64,000 nucleotides of DNA, from positions 2,135,501 to 2,199,500 of the forward strand of contig NZ_CP035730.1 of NCBI RefSeq assembly GCF_012222305.1, given 5' to 3'. The position numbers were made by a program, and so were the translations under genes. The first letter of the stretch is position 1, and every line of letters begins with the position of its first letter. The DNA is from Sulfolobus sp. S-194 (GTDB lineage: Archaea > Thermoproteota > Thermoprotei_A > Sulfolobales > Sulfolobaceae). The notes under the pieces were generated by a model that had not been told where the DNA came from, searched no databases, and saw only the letters and a list, made by a program, of their open reading frames with translations. Shown in pieces: positions 46,216 through 55,856 of this stretch.

Positions 46216-46726
46216 GCGTCATTATATAGTAACTAACTGCACAATCATATTTATCATTTACTTCTATTGCTGCTTCAGCAACCTTTTCCCTTACAAAATC
46301 ATCAACTTTATCAACAACAACAAGAACATTACTATCGTAAACGTTAGCAAATACTACATCTAGCACAAGACCCTTTATTCTATTCTTAAAGTCAATGAAC
46401 GCTTCTTCACAGTCATTTTTTCCATCACTTACTCTAGAAAATAGATTAATAGTATAACTATCATTTTCCGAAGTGATATAATAGCTTATCGTACAATCAT
46501 ATTTATCATTTACTTCTATTGCTGCTTCAGCAACCTTTTCCCTTACAAAATCATCAACTTTATCAACAACAACAAGAACATTACTGTCATATACATACGA
46601 ATCCTCATCCAATCCTATAACCATTTTCAGCCTATCTCCTAAGCACTTTCTTAGGAGTTGAAAAAAATCCAAAATAGCCGAACTCCACTCATTATTAACT
46701 AGCTTATACACAATTAATAATTCCAC
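46172..46726 (-). CDS. Degenerate, internally duplicated nucleotidyltransferase (MNT-like antitoxin)
   Basis: 184 residues. It contains two copies of a half-domain beginning VYDSNVLVVVDKVDDFVREK and ending in a SYYI strand, resembling the second half of minimal nucleotidyltransferases. The canonical GSxARG loop is absent, and the usual DSDID metal-binding pair reads DSNVL in both copies, so AMPylation activity is probably lost. An exact 93-bp DNA repeat (46241-46333 and 46493-46585), spaced 252 bp or 84 codons, underlies the duplication and keeps the frame. Confidence 0.65.
   Translation of the reverse strand: MELLIVYKLVNNEWSSAILDFFQLLRKCLGDRLKMVIGLDEDSYVYDSNVLVVVDKVDDFVREKVAEAAIEVNDKYDCTISYYITSENDSYTINLFSRVSDGKNDCEEAFIDFKNRIKGLVLDVVFANVYDSNVLVVVDKVDDFVREKVAEAAIEVNDKYDCAVSYYIMTREEHEKIRDIIKGS
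46241..46333. repeat. 93-bp direct repeat, unit A
   Basis: Identical base for base to 46493-46585. The next base differs (A against G), marking the limit of identity. It encodes the repeated nucleotidyltransferase half-domain. Confidence 0.95.
46493..46585. repeat. 93-bp direct repeat, unit B
   Basis: Second unit of the exact duplication, 252 bp from the first. Sequences outside the repeats differ, which points to recombination or gene conversion between two related genes rather than a simple tandem copy. Confidence 0.95.
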
Positions 46727-47100
46727 TGAAACTTAAAATACTTTAACTGGATATTTTATAAACTTCTGGATGTATGGGGGCTGTTGATCAAAAAGAAGTT
46801 AGTAATTAATCCTAAACTATCTTTAAACACATGATAAACTAAAACTTTCTGAAAATCTTCAATACAAATATCTTCACCTTAATATATAATAAAGATTATC
46901 AAATTGATTGAGATATGACAGTGGGTAGTAACAGAATATTATAATAATGTACTCATTCATAACTTAAAGCACAACAGTCTCTCTAAGTTTATAAGGATAT
47001 TAAGAAGAATATATTGTCCTCTAAAGTCTGACAAAGTATAATTTGTCATTGCTTTATTATTAAGATACTAAGCTATAACCATTTTTACTTTAGTAAGTTG
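46727..47100. other. Intergenic region without recognisable gene
   Basis: AT-rich DNA with stops in all frames. It contains the likely promoter of the minus-strand toxin-antitoxin unit near 46750. No repeat seen. Confidence 0.5.
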
Positions 47101-48443
47101 TTATAATTTTTTATAACTAAACATTATTATAGAAGGGATTATTGCTAAAAGTGAGAATAAGAATGTGGCTTCAGGAGATATATTTACCCAAATATAAAGA
47201 GCAATTATTGGAGAAGATATTGATAGTAATGTAGATACAGAATCTATTAACGACATGGATAAATTAGCTGTTTTCATCTTAGAGATTACACTGACCTCTG
47301 GTACATTATCCATAGCTATTATGAATCTTCCCACAAAATTTAGTAGTATAAAGATCAGGGGGATTTTACAAAGTAAAGTAGAGCATAAGTTATACCGCCT
47401 AGAATTCTGGTCATTGCTAACGTTGTAACATTACCCAGTCTATCTGAAAGGAACTTTGATGGAAATGAGGCTAAAGTTATTGCAATACTATCAACACTTA
47501 GCATTATCCCTAACTCTAGTAGATTACCCTTAATTATCTCTGTAAAATAGAGTGGAATATATAAAAAACTTGTTCCAAAAATAAACCTAATTATAGCTAA
47601 CAATAAGGGTAAGAGTAATCCGTCTCTATTTTCTTTTATTAACCTAATATATTCCTTAATCTGTATTTTAGGTGTATGTTTTTCAGTTATCGGTGCAATA
47701 GATCTTATTCGCAATATATTTGGAATTAAAGTAATTACAATAATGAATATCACAATTAAGTCAATTGTATAACTTTCTTGGGCAATTAGACTGGAGATCA
47801 GCGGTGATATTATAGTAACTAACGGGGTTAACGTGAAATAGATACTAAGCTCATCTTTACTCATCCTTTTCCCGATTAATACCCTCGTTATTACTCCTCG
47901 TAGGGAGAAGCCGGAGTATATAAGGGTGATTGCAATTAACACTGAGAGAAAATTATCTGATAAAATCATTATAAGAATTCCTAAATCGATCATTGTTATA
48001 AAGAGTGTTAATAAGTTATAAGCGTTAAAGAAATCAGCTAATACTCCTAGGCTTAAAGTTAGAATTCCCTCAACAATCGCTACAATCAAAAAAATTAAAG
48101 AAATCTGGAATATGGTAAATCCTAAATGAATCCCTAAATATGGTTGCATAATAGTTCCGATCATTCTTGCCGCAAAAAATGCCATAGTAGAAGATAGTAT
48201 ATATAGTCTTGCTTCTCTTTTTAAAAGAAAAAATTTACTAATTTTAACCAATTTTCTCCACTTATGTTTTATACTAATTATCTTATATTTTATTTTTCCA
48301 AGTGACTCCGGAAGCAATATCACATACATAATTTTGTCATCATCTTCACTAAATCTTACACATTTAGGTGCATTTAAGCCCGATACTCTAGGAACCCTAA
48401 ACCTTAAATCTATTGGCTCATGCTTGCCTCTAACTACTTTCAA
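47101..48443 (-). pseudogene. MFS transporter split by a one-base frameshift
   Basis: Two minus-strand frames, 48443-47355 and 47334-47101, encode one transporter. At about 47360-47372 the upstream frame stops (YFVKSP-stop), while the +1 shifted frame reads IPLIFILLNFVGRFIIAMD and continues. Adding one A to the AAAA run restores a single frame of about 447 residues with roughly 11-12 membrane segments. The N-terminal 75 residues before helix 1 are an unusual basic, soluble extension. A true pseudogene or a sequencing error are both possible. Confidence 0.75.
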
Positions 48444-48651
48444 TTTCTCTAAACTTATACTTTTAACGTCTCCGCCTTTACTTTCAACTATATATAATTT
48501 CGATCATATGTAGTATAAATCATGTCTATTAGTCGATCAGACCTTTAACGAGAACATTACTTAGCTTTGGGTTAATTAAAATCTCATTTGTGAGAAGCAT
48601 CGTAAAGTTTCCCTAGAAAGCTGTGACTTAACTGCTGCACTTTGATCATAG

Positions 48652-49506
48652 TTACATTAGTTCAGCTAAAGGCTTATACATTAATCTAGGGTTATTGCTT
48701 GCAATATCTAACTTAGCTTTTTCACTAATATTTATTGAAAGAAAATCACTTAAATTCTCACTAATACTTTTTACTCCAGGACCTCCAAAATCACTGCCAT
48801 AAATAGTTTTATAACTTATTTCTTCCAATCTAGGTAAATATTCTAATAATTTCTTAGGAGGTATCGATGAGATTTCTGCGTATATATTCTTTCTTATCCT
48901 AACTAGTTGGAAAGCTGTGGAGACATAATTCGGCCTACCCATATGGGCCATAACAATTTTCAGTCTAGGAAAATCAACAGCAACATCATCTACATAAATT
49001 GGGTCAGAGTATTTATTCCTAGCTTTTAAGAATATACTCGTTCCAGTATGGATTATAACCGGTAAGTCGTGGTCTTGTGCAAACTCATATAAGAGTTCAA
49101 GTTGTTTCAATCCACCTTCTTCTTCCCTATAAGCATTTGGCTTTATGTGAGAATGTACAGGGTGAAGCTTAAAACCAGCTATTCCAGATTCATATTGCTT
49201 TTCTAACCACTCTTTTGCTTCCTGTAAAGTAAGCCTATTCGGCTCTATTCCACCGATAATGGAAAATCTGTTTGAGTAATCCTTTACAACATTTATCATA
49301 TTAATCGGGAAATCTTCCCTAGTATTCCATATCTCTCTACTGGGATAAGCAATTATTACTATATAATCAATATTTGCGTCATCTAGCTCCTTTATAACGT
49401 CTGTGAGATTTGGAGATGTAAAATTATAGCCAGAATTATTATTGAAAAAATCTCTAGGTAAAGCTTCCTTAAACCATACATGCGTATGTGCATCTATATA
49501 GCCCAT
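48652..49506 (-). CDS. Amidohydrolase-family metal-dependent hydrolase (ACMSD-like)
   Basis: 284 residues with a TIM-barrel amidohydrolase pattern: the metal motif DAHTHVW at the N-terminus (HxH), GFKLHPVHSHI near residue 131 with a metal His, VIIHTGTS near 166, MAHMGRPN near 203, and YGSDFGGPG near 255 with the catalytic Asp. This is the amidohydrolase 2 subgroup, which includes decarboxylases of aromatic acids and lactone hydrolases. Substrate unknown. A link to aromatic breakdown is tempting but unsupported by distance. Confidence 0.8.
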   Translation of the reverse strand: MGYIDAHTHVWFKEALPRDFFNNNSGYNFTSPNLTDVIKELDDANIDYIVIIAYPSREIWNTREDFPINMINVVKDYSNRFSIIGGIEPNRLTLQEAKEWLEKQYESGIAGFKLHPVHSHIKPNAYREEEGGLKQLELLYEFAQDHDLPVIIHTGTSIFLKARNKYSDPIYVDDVAVDFPRLKIVMAHMGRPNYVSTAFQLVRIRKNIYAEISSIPPKKLLEYLPRLEEISYKTIYGSDFGGPGVKSISENLSDFLSINISEKAKLDIASNNPRLMYKPLAELM

Positions 49507-50419
49507 AAAAATACTGTTAACTTATAGTTTAAAAGATAATATTTAATCGCACTACATAAAATTAGATTTCTCTTCCTAGACCAATTTAATTTAAATCCCA
49601 AGAGGAAGTAGAAAGCAAAGAAGTAGGATTCCCTAAATATAAATAAAGAAAGTTTTATAGGATGTTAAACCGAATCTTATCTTCAAGTCTAATAATTTTA
49701 CGAGTGTAGTAATTTTGTAAATCAATATAAATTGTATGAATTGTTTTACTTATTTTGAGAAAAGTTGTTTGTTGTAATACTTCTGGGTAATACCACGGAA
49801 AATAGGTGGAATATTCTTATGCTCACCTAGGTTATTATAATTTTATTGATCTCAAGCCTAAATTTTACTCTAGGAAGAGTATAACCCTTGCTTTGGCTTG
49901 TTATCCTCCTGGTTTAGATTCTTGGAAGATCTTTTGCCCCATTCTACTATTTTTTAAGAGATTGAGAAAATGCATATAGTACAAATAATTCAATAAATAT
50001 AACTTTATTGAAATATAATATTATAAGTCAAAGCAACTTTTATTCCTTGTAAACTCACCTAAATACACTTTTAGTGCCCCTAATATTACAAGTCCACTAG
50101 TGATAACTTGACGTAATTAGTGCATTTTCACAAATATTTTATGCCACTTAATACTGTAGAGGTCTTGGAGGTTTCAGTATTCTAACCAAGATGTATAAAA
50201 TTCATCCATTCGTGTTCTCCTTTAAGTATTACTTAAGTTTTTACATTAAGTAAAAATTCAAAATTTCTAAGAACTCAGTTTTCTTTTGAATTATTATCTA
50301 TAAACCTTTACATAGATTTATTCAATTATTGCACTTTGGACAAACTCTTGCCACTATGCTAAAGCTGTAATTTAATTTATATTCCTTTTGTAAACAAGTG
50401 CTTATAGTCATTGTACTGC
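49507..50419. other. Long intergenic region, no gene recognised
   Basis: About 900 bases of AT-rich sequence with short frames only. I see no repeat family member and no structured RNA. It may be a decayed gene. Confidence 0.4.
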
Positions 50420-51028
50420 TTATATAATACCATACAAGAACAGCGACATACCTATGATTTCTGACAAATATAATGCTATTATGAATCCGGCCCCTACCAA
50501 TGTACCTCCAAAACCAAGAATTACTACACCGAGAATTACTGAAATCATTTTCAACTTATTGCCCTTAAAGAGTAGAGCTTTTGCTGCAAAAAATAAAATT
50601 ATGCCGGTTGCAACAATAGTGCCCATTGATGAAGTAGCCATGACTGAGCTTGGAAAGTTCATTGGTAACCCATTTTCCACTACGTTAAATCTCTGAGTTA
50701 CAATTGAAATAATCAGTAATATTGTAGAGACCAAAGAATAGCCATAATAAGCTTTAATCCACTTTTTTGGAGCTTGTTGGATCGAACCTAAGGAGAGAGC
50801 TATAACAAGTTCAGCGACTGTAAATACGTAAATTGCACTAAGTAAATATCCACCTATATTAAATGCGAAAAATTCTTGGCAAATTGAAGCCACAACAAAG
50901 AGAATGAAACCAAGGAACCAGAATAACCACATTGCATTTCTTGTTTTAAAATATCTTATTCCAGCAAAGTATGTAAGTAATACACTTAAAGCAAGTGTTA
51001 TGCTCGCCCAAACTATTGCGTTGTTCAT
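50420..51028 (-). CDS. Seven-helix membrane protein, unassigned
   Basis: 202 residues from the ATG at 51028; a TTG 28 codons upstream is in frame but adds a non-hydrophobic tail. Seven evenly spaced hydrophobic segments, N-terminus outside by charge. No retinal Lys in helix 7 and no other family mark. Possibly a DUF-type sensor or transporter component. Confidence 0.6.
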   Translation of the reverse strand: MNNAIVWASITLALSVLLTYFAGIRYFKTRNAMWLFWFLGFILFVVASICQEFFAFNIGGYLLSAIYVFTVAELVIALSLGSIQQAPKKWIKAYYGYSLVSTILLIISIVTQRFNVVENGLPMNFPSSVMATSSMGTIVATGIILFFAAKALLFKGNKLKMISVILGVVILGFGGTLVGAGFIIALYLSEIIGMSLFLYGII

Positions 51029-51766
51029 ATGAATAACCGTTACTAGGATTGTATAAAAATCTTTAATCGTAGAGTTCTGGGACTGTATGTGATTAATAAT
51101 CACTACGTTCAAGCTTGATTTATTTTATAAAATTCTGAGACAAAAATTTAAATAGAGAAACATATCTAATCATGAATTAATTAAAATTATAGAAACAATA
51201 GAAAAAGAAGATTTCCTAGAAAATAGATCAATAAAGTATATAGTGATACTTATTTAAGAAGTATTAGTTAATGATAGAAAATAATAACTAAAATTAATTA
51301 AAAGTTACCATTATTATTATGGCCTTTAAATACTACTCGTAAGGAGAGAGCTTTATAATAGTATAACTTGCACTGATAGAAAATGAAATACTTCTCGTTG
51401 ATATGAGATCTAATAGATACTCTTATCCTCAATATTCGGTTAAACTTTTAGAAAAACATCATATCTTTATGACGTTAAAAATATTTTAGGAATGTGCATC
51501 ACTCGCTAAACCTTTATTGCTAAAAAGTAAAATTTGACATCCGAGCAAAAAAACTTCTCATATGAATGTTATGATCGTTTAAGGCACAGCATTTAATGTC
51601 TCTAGTTAACATAGTCTGCCATATAGTTAGGTAAGAAAAGCATTTAAAATATATTCTATGCTGAGGTATTTATACTTTTAAGACTTTATATGGAGAATTT
51701 TAAAGAAATTATTATATTAAAATTCATAGATAAATATAAAGAAACTCTTAATTAAGGTTTATCTTA
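51029..51766. other. Intergenic region without recognisable gene
   Basis: AT-rich, stop-dense in all frames. The segment near 51120-51160 holds a TATA-like box for the membrane-protein gene. Nothing else stands out. Confidence 0.4.
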
Positions 51767-52072
51767 TTAAGCTCCTAGCCAACCATGAACATAACCGAAT
51801 ATTTGATACAGGGGATTTAAACCAAGTACTAAGGCTATTGGGATCCACAGTAGGAAGCCATAAAGTAAGTAAAGCGATATTGCGGTTATATCCTTATGTA
51901 TCTTCCGGAATAGTAAATATAATATTATGGAACCGAAGGGACCTAAAAAGAACATTAACCCTAACCACCTAGTCGAGTCCTTCCTCGTAATTAATAAATA
52001 AAATATTCCAATTATGTAACCTATACCAGCTACTAAGCCTCCTAAAAACCATAACAAGTTCTTACGAGACAT
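51767..52072 (-). CDS. Small membrane protein
   Basis: 101 residues, three hydrophobic segments (GGLVAGIGYIIGIFYLL, LMFFLGPFGSIILYLLF, LLYGFLLWIPIALVLGL) separated by basic loops. Overlaps the upstream gene by 11 bases, so the two are coupled. No family recognised. Confidence 0.55.
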   Translation of the reverse strand: MSRKNLLWFLGGLVAGIGYIIGIFYLLITRKDSTRWLGLMFFLGPFGSIILYLLFRKIHKDITAISLYLLYGFLLWIPIALVLGLNPLYQIFGYVHGWLGA

Positions 52073-52532
52073 ATATTACACCCCTCTTTAAATATTCGCT
52101 TAAAAACTCAGAAATTATATTGGTAACTTTTTCACGTAAGTTAATATTTCTACCATCTTTAATTTCAAGTTCTTCTAATAGACCGGGATCAATGTACTTT
52201 CCATTTTTTAAGTTGACTACACATAATAATTTCTTCCCAACTAATATAAATTTTGGCTCAATTTTTATTGAATTGTTTTTATAATCATATGAATATGAGG
52301 CAAGAAGTTTAAAATTGATTTTATTATCTCTTATTAAATTAAACTCCTCTAATTTTTTAAGCACATAATAATAGTAACTTTTACTTATACCTATAAGTTT
52401 GAAATCCGGGCAAGATAAAACTTTAAGAAGAACATCATTTCTACTTATTTTATTAAATATATCTATGCTCAACATAACTATATTGGAGTTACCGTCAAAT
52501 TCTCTTCTTAATTCGTAACACGAGTTCATCAT
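52062..52532 (-). CDS. Possible winged-helix protein
   Basis: 156 residues, soluble. Residues 35-70 (LLKVLSCPDFKLIGISKSYYYYVLKKLEEFNLIRDNKI) look like a winged helix-turn-helix with its wing. The C-terminal half is mixed alpha/beta. It may regulate its own unit or the nearby cytochrome bd-like genes, which are divergent. Moderately supported. Confidence 0.5.
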   Translation of the reverse strand: MMNSCYELRREFDGNSNIVMLSIDIFNKISRNDVLLKVLSCPDFKLIGISKSYYYYVLKKLEEFNLIRDNKINFKLLASYSYDYKNNSIKIEPKFILVGKKLLCVVNLKNGKYIDPGLLEELEIKDGRNINLREKVTNIISEFLSEYLKRGVIYVS

Positions 52533-52801
52533 TATAAATATTGTTATTCAATATTATATTATTTTCTATCATCTGAATGCAGATATAATTACCTCACATA
52601 CATAGTCTAATTTATGTTTTTATATATTATATTCTAATTTATTTTCTTAGCTTGATACATATGATTTTTTTAATAAACTAAGTTACTTTTTAAGATTTAT
52701 TGTAGGACCTAAGACGTGAAAATACCGTAGTTGTTCAACGGTTTACCTTAAGAGGGTTTAATAATTATCATTTTAATCTTATTTAAACATAAGGTGATAA
52801 A

Positions 52802-54289
52802 ATGAGTCTATTCGTATTTGATAGAACCCTCGCAGCATATACTATGGCTGTTCACGTACTCTTCACATATTGGGCTATATCATTACCATTCTTCATAGTA
52901 GCTGCTGAGTACTTAGGATATAGAAAGAATGACCCGTACTATCTAGCCTTAGCAAAAAGGTTTGCAATAGTAATGGCAGTACTATTTGCAGTCGGTTCTG
53001 CGGGTGGAGCTGCTATAGCTGTCGAGTTCATTACAGTATGGTATAAGTGGATGTACTTGGTTAACGAATTAGAGATAATGCCTTTTGTACTTGAGGTTTT
53101 AGCGTTCTTTACTGAAGTAATATTCTTAGCCCTATATTTATATGGCTGGGATAGAATGAGCAGAACAACACATATGATACTAGGATTAATGATAGGTGCT
53201 GGATCTACAGCATCAGCAATTCTTATAATTATAGTTAACTCGTGGATGAATACCCCCTCTGGATTTAACGTTATGAACTACGTAAATAATGGAGTTCTAA
53301 CTGATATTAATCCGGTTTCGGGATTATGGCCTCCAGCTGCGACTGCAGAAGTACCAATGGGAGTTGCAGGAGCTCTCTTCGTAGGATTCGGTAGCTTAAC
53401 CGGATACTTCAGTCTAAGAAAACTTTTTAGTAAGAACCTAACTCATGATGACATAGAATATTACAATAGAGGATTAAAACTTTCAATATACGGAGCAGCA
53501 ATTGATGCAATATTCCTAGCTTGGGCTGGCGATAATGCTGGAAAGACTCTATATTCTATACAACCATTAAAGCTAGCAACACTTGAAGGGTTAATTCACA
53601 CTACTAAATACGCACCAATGGACCTTGGTCCAATCAAAATACCAGGGTTATTAAGCTTACTAGTCTCATGGCCTCCTAACCCAAGCACGTTAGTACTTGG
53701 TTATTCAAGCTTCGTAGAGAATGTTAGAGATCCGATCTGGTGGTTATCTCATGCAGCATATGATGTTCATGCCGCACTAGGCATATTAGGTGCAATAGTT
53801 TTCTGGATATTGGCACTATTTACTTACTACGGACATAAGTTTAATGTGAAATTCTTAGGGCTGAACAATACTCTAGAAAACAAAATCCCGTTAGCTGCAG
53901 CATTCATCATGGGCTGGCTACAGCTAGTAGCCTGGGAGTCTGGATGGGTTGCAGCTGAAACAGGTAGACAGCCTTTCGTAATATGGGGACCCATGGTACA
54001 AACTGCTAATGGGTTATATACAATAGAGGCTGTTATGTGGACAAACGAGGCTTATAACAATAATCCAATGGTATATCCAATTGGTATAGCAATAATGGCT
54101 GCTCTAGCTATTGCTGTAATTGGAACAGTATATATGTTAAAGAAACTCTTCACTGGTAGAGAGATATCTAAAGATATAGCTTCAATTACTCCAACATTTA
54201 GTAGCAGCGGTTTTACAGCTCAAGCTCCCTCAGTTAAGGCTATGAGTACTCATGAAAAAGAACATGTAGGAGGTGGTATGAATGAATGA
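52802..54289 (+). CDS. cydA: Cytochrome bd-type oxidase subunit I (CydA-like)
   Basis: 495 residues, about nine or ten membrane segments. Conserved CydA features: the heme b595 His in MAVHVLF near residue 18, the paired Glu in LEVLAFFTEVIF (E99/E107 of E. coli), FGWDRM-like YGWDRMSRTTHM, and the quinol-side ETGRQPF (GRQPW) motif. The position of the b558 His (H186) reads AATAEV here, and the Met ligand (M393) aligns with His in YDVHAALG, so heme ligation may differ from bacterial enzymes. It overlaps subunit II by eight bases. Confidence 0.82.
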   Translation: MSLFVFDRTLAAYTMAVHVLFTYWAISLPFFIVAAEYLGYRKNDPYYLALAKRFAIVMAVLFAVGSAGGAAIAVEFITVWYKWMYLVNELEIMPFVLEVLAFFTEVIFLALYLYGWDRMSRTTHMILGLMIGAGSTASAILIIIVNSWMNTPSGFNVMNYVNNGVLTDINPVSGLWPPAATAEVPMGVAGALFVGFGSLTGYFSLRKLFSKNLTHDDIEYYNRGLKLSIYGAAIDAIFLAWAGDNAGKTLYSIQPLKLATLEGLIHTTKYAPMDLGPIKIPGLLSLLVSWPPNPSTLVLGYSSFVENVRDPIWWLSHAAYDVHAALGILGAIVFWILALFTYYGHKFNVKFLGLNNTLENKIPLAAAFIMGWLQLVAWESGWVAAETGRQPFVIWGPMVQTANGLYTIEAVMWTNEAYNNNPMVYPIGIAIMAALAIAVIGTVYMLKKLFTGREISKDIASITPTFSSSGFTAQAPSVKAMSTHEKEHVGGGMNE

Positions 54290-55349
54290 ATACGTCCTAT
54301 TTTTCTTCATTCCATTAGCATGGTTCGTAACAATGTTCATGATTGAAGCTGGATCAATAGTAATGTACCCTATATGCAGAATTAGCACTTATAAGGAGAA
54401 GATGAAGCTTGTTCTAGGTTCATTATGGGCTATCATAGCGACATCTTTAGTATGGTTAGTAGTATCTTTAGATTCTATGTTTGCCCCAGTAATGTTTGCT
54501 ACTGGCGAGGCATTATTCGGAATATTAATGACTTTAATTATAATCTTAGCATTTCATCACTATCTAATTGGTTCTGCTGAAGGTGCAGATTCATTGGGCA
54601 AAGAGTCTACTTCAAAGTTATTATTCATTCTCGCAGCACCTTTAGCATTATTAGTGGCTTTCCTTGGGAACACTATATTTACATCAGTGTTCAGTGGCTA
54701 TGGTATTGGATTAAAGCTTCCACTCACTACAGTAGCTACAGTACTAGAAAAACATGAATTACCAGAAGTAATTGAGGCCACTCATGGAAGTATACAAGTA
54801 TTTTACCCTAACTTCACTAGCATGATATTTAATCCGTTTAATTGGGTATTCTTCATTGGCATAGTAATGTACGTAGTATACTTCACTATAGTATTTTACG
54901 GTATAAAAGAAAGGGCTATACTAGGTTTTGCAGGACTTACATTGTCAATAATCCTAGTATTAATCAGCACACATGAATGGTTACCTATAGTATTTAATAA
55001 CGCGATAGGAAATGTTGGATTCTGGATATATATCATAATTCTGTACTTGCTCCTCTATGCATCAACTTACAGAAACTTACCTTGGAAACAAGCATGGATT
55101 TTCTTCTTCACATTTTTAGGTTCGATAATGTTTGGCGTATTTACTAATGGAAATATATTAGTTGACGCAGTACCTCCAACTGGTATACCAGCATCATTAT
55201 TACTAACTAATTCAGTAACTCTATCAGCTTCCGCGCCTATATTGGCTGGGGCTGGCTTCTTAGTAGTTGGTGGAGTTACCGCAGTCTCATATAAAATACT
55301 TTATAAATCTGCATTAGAAAAAGCAGCAAGAAAAGTAGAAACAAAATAA
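54282..55349 (+). CDS. cydB: Cytochrome bd-type oxidase subunit II (CydB-like)
   Basis: 355 residues with about eight membrane segments; forms the second subunit of the quinol oxidase in the cytoplasmic membrane. CydB-like features are the N-terminal WFVTMFMIEAGSIVMYP and a central region rich in membrane helices. Similarity to bacterial CydB is weak, as is usual for archaeal pairs, and the assignment rests partly on the overlap with cydA. T-rich terminator follows. There is no CydX-like or assembly transporter gene nearby. Confidence 0.75.
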   Translation: MNEYVLFFFIPLAWFVTMFMIEAGSIVMYPICRISTYKEKMKLVLGSLWAIIATSLVWLVVSLDSMFAPVMFATGEALFGILMTLIIILAFHHYLIGSAEGADSLGKESTSKLLFILAAPLALLVAFLGNTIFTSVFSGYGIGLKLPLTTVATVLEKHELPEVIEATHGSIQVFYPNFTSMIFNPFNWVFFIGIVMYVVYFTIVFYGIKERAILGFAGLTLSIILVLISTHEWLPIVFNNAIGNVGFWIYIIILYLLLYASTYRNLPWKQAWIFFFTFLGSIMFGVFTNGNILVDAVPPTGIPASLLLTNSVTLSASAPILAGAGFLVVGGVTAVSYKILYKSALEKAARKVETK

Positions 55350-55354
55350 AAGAA

Positions 55355-55377
55355 TTTTTTTAGTTTTAATTTTTTAT
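55355..55377 (+). terminator. T-rich terminator after cydAB
   Basis: Runs of T (TTTTTTT, TTTT, TTTTTT) within 25 bases after the cydB stop codon form a typical archaeal termination signal. Confidence 0.5.
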
Positions 55378-55584
55378 CATTTAATTGCAGTAATAGGAAA
55401 ATCATTACGTAAATTCAAATTCATTCTACCAAAGATAATTTCAAATAATAAAATTCTTTCTAATCAGAAAATTTTATAAATTATAATATCCTTTAGTTAT
55501 CACCTGAGAGATCTAATAACAAATTGAAACTAAATTTACATTTTATATAATTTATATCAAATTTACAAAATTGTTATCATATAG

Positions 55585-55713
55585 CATAGTGTCGTCATTA
55601 AGCTATTTATATTTCTATATTAAAATAAGGCGTACAATAACTTTATCTTAGCATCTTCTCTTTATAGAGATTAGCCTCAATTAATGAAATTATATACAAA
55701 TGACGACACTATG
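55585..55713 (-). mobile_element. MITE, copy 5 (129 bp, inverted, nearly identical to copy 1)
   Basis: Perfect 15-bp terminal inverted repeats CATAGTGTCGTCATT and AATGACGACACTATG. In reverse orientation it differs from copy 1 at only a handful of positions over 129 bp, so both moved recently. The flanks show at most a 3-bp shared TAG. It lies in the 507-base gap between cydB and the primase-like gene. Confidence 0.9.
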
Positions 55714-55856
55714 TAGTTGGTCAATAATAAAATTCAAAAGACTATACCAATTTTGTTAATTACTAAATCTTCTGACTAATTGAATTTATACTTTATGTGA
55801 TTTATTACCAGTAAAATAATTTTCCTTCCTTTGTAAAATCCATTTGAAAAATGATT

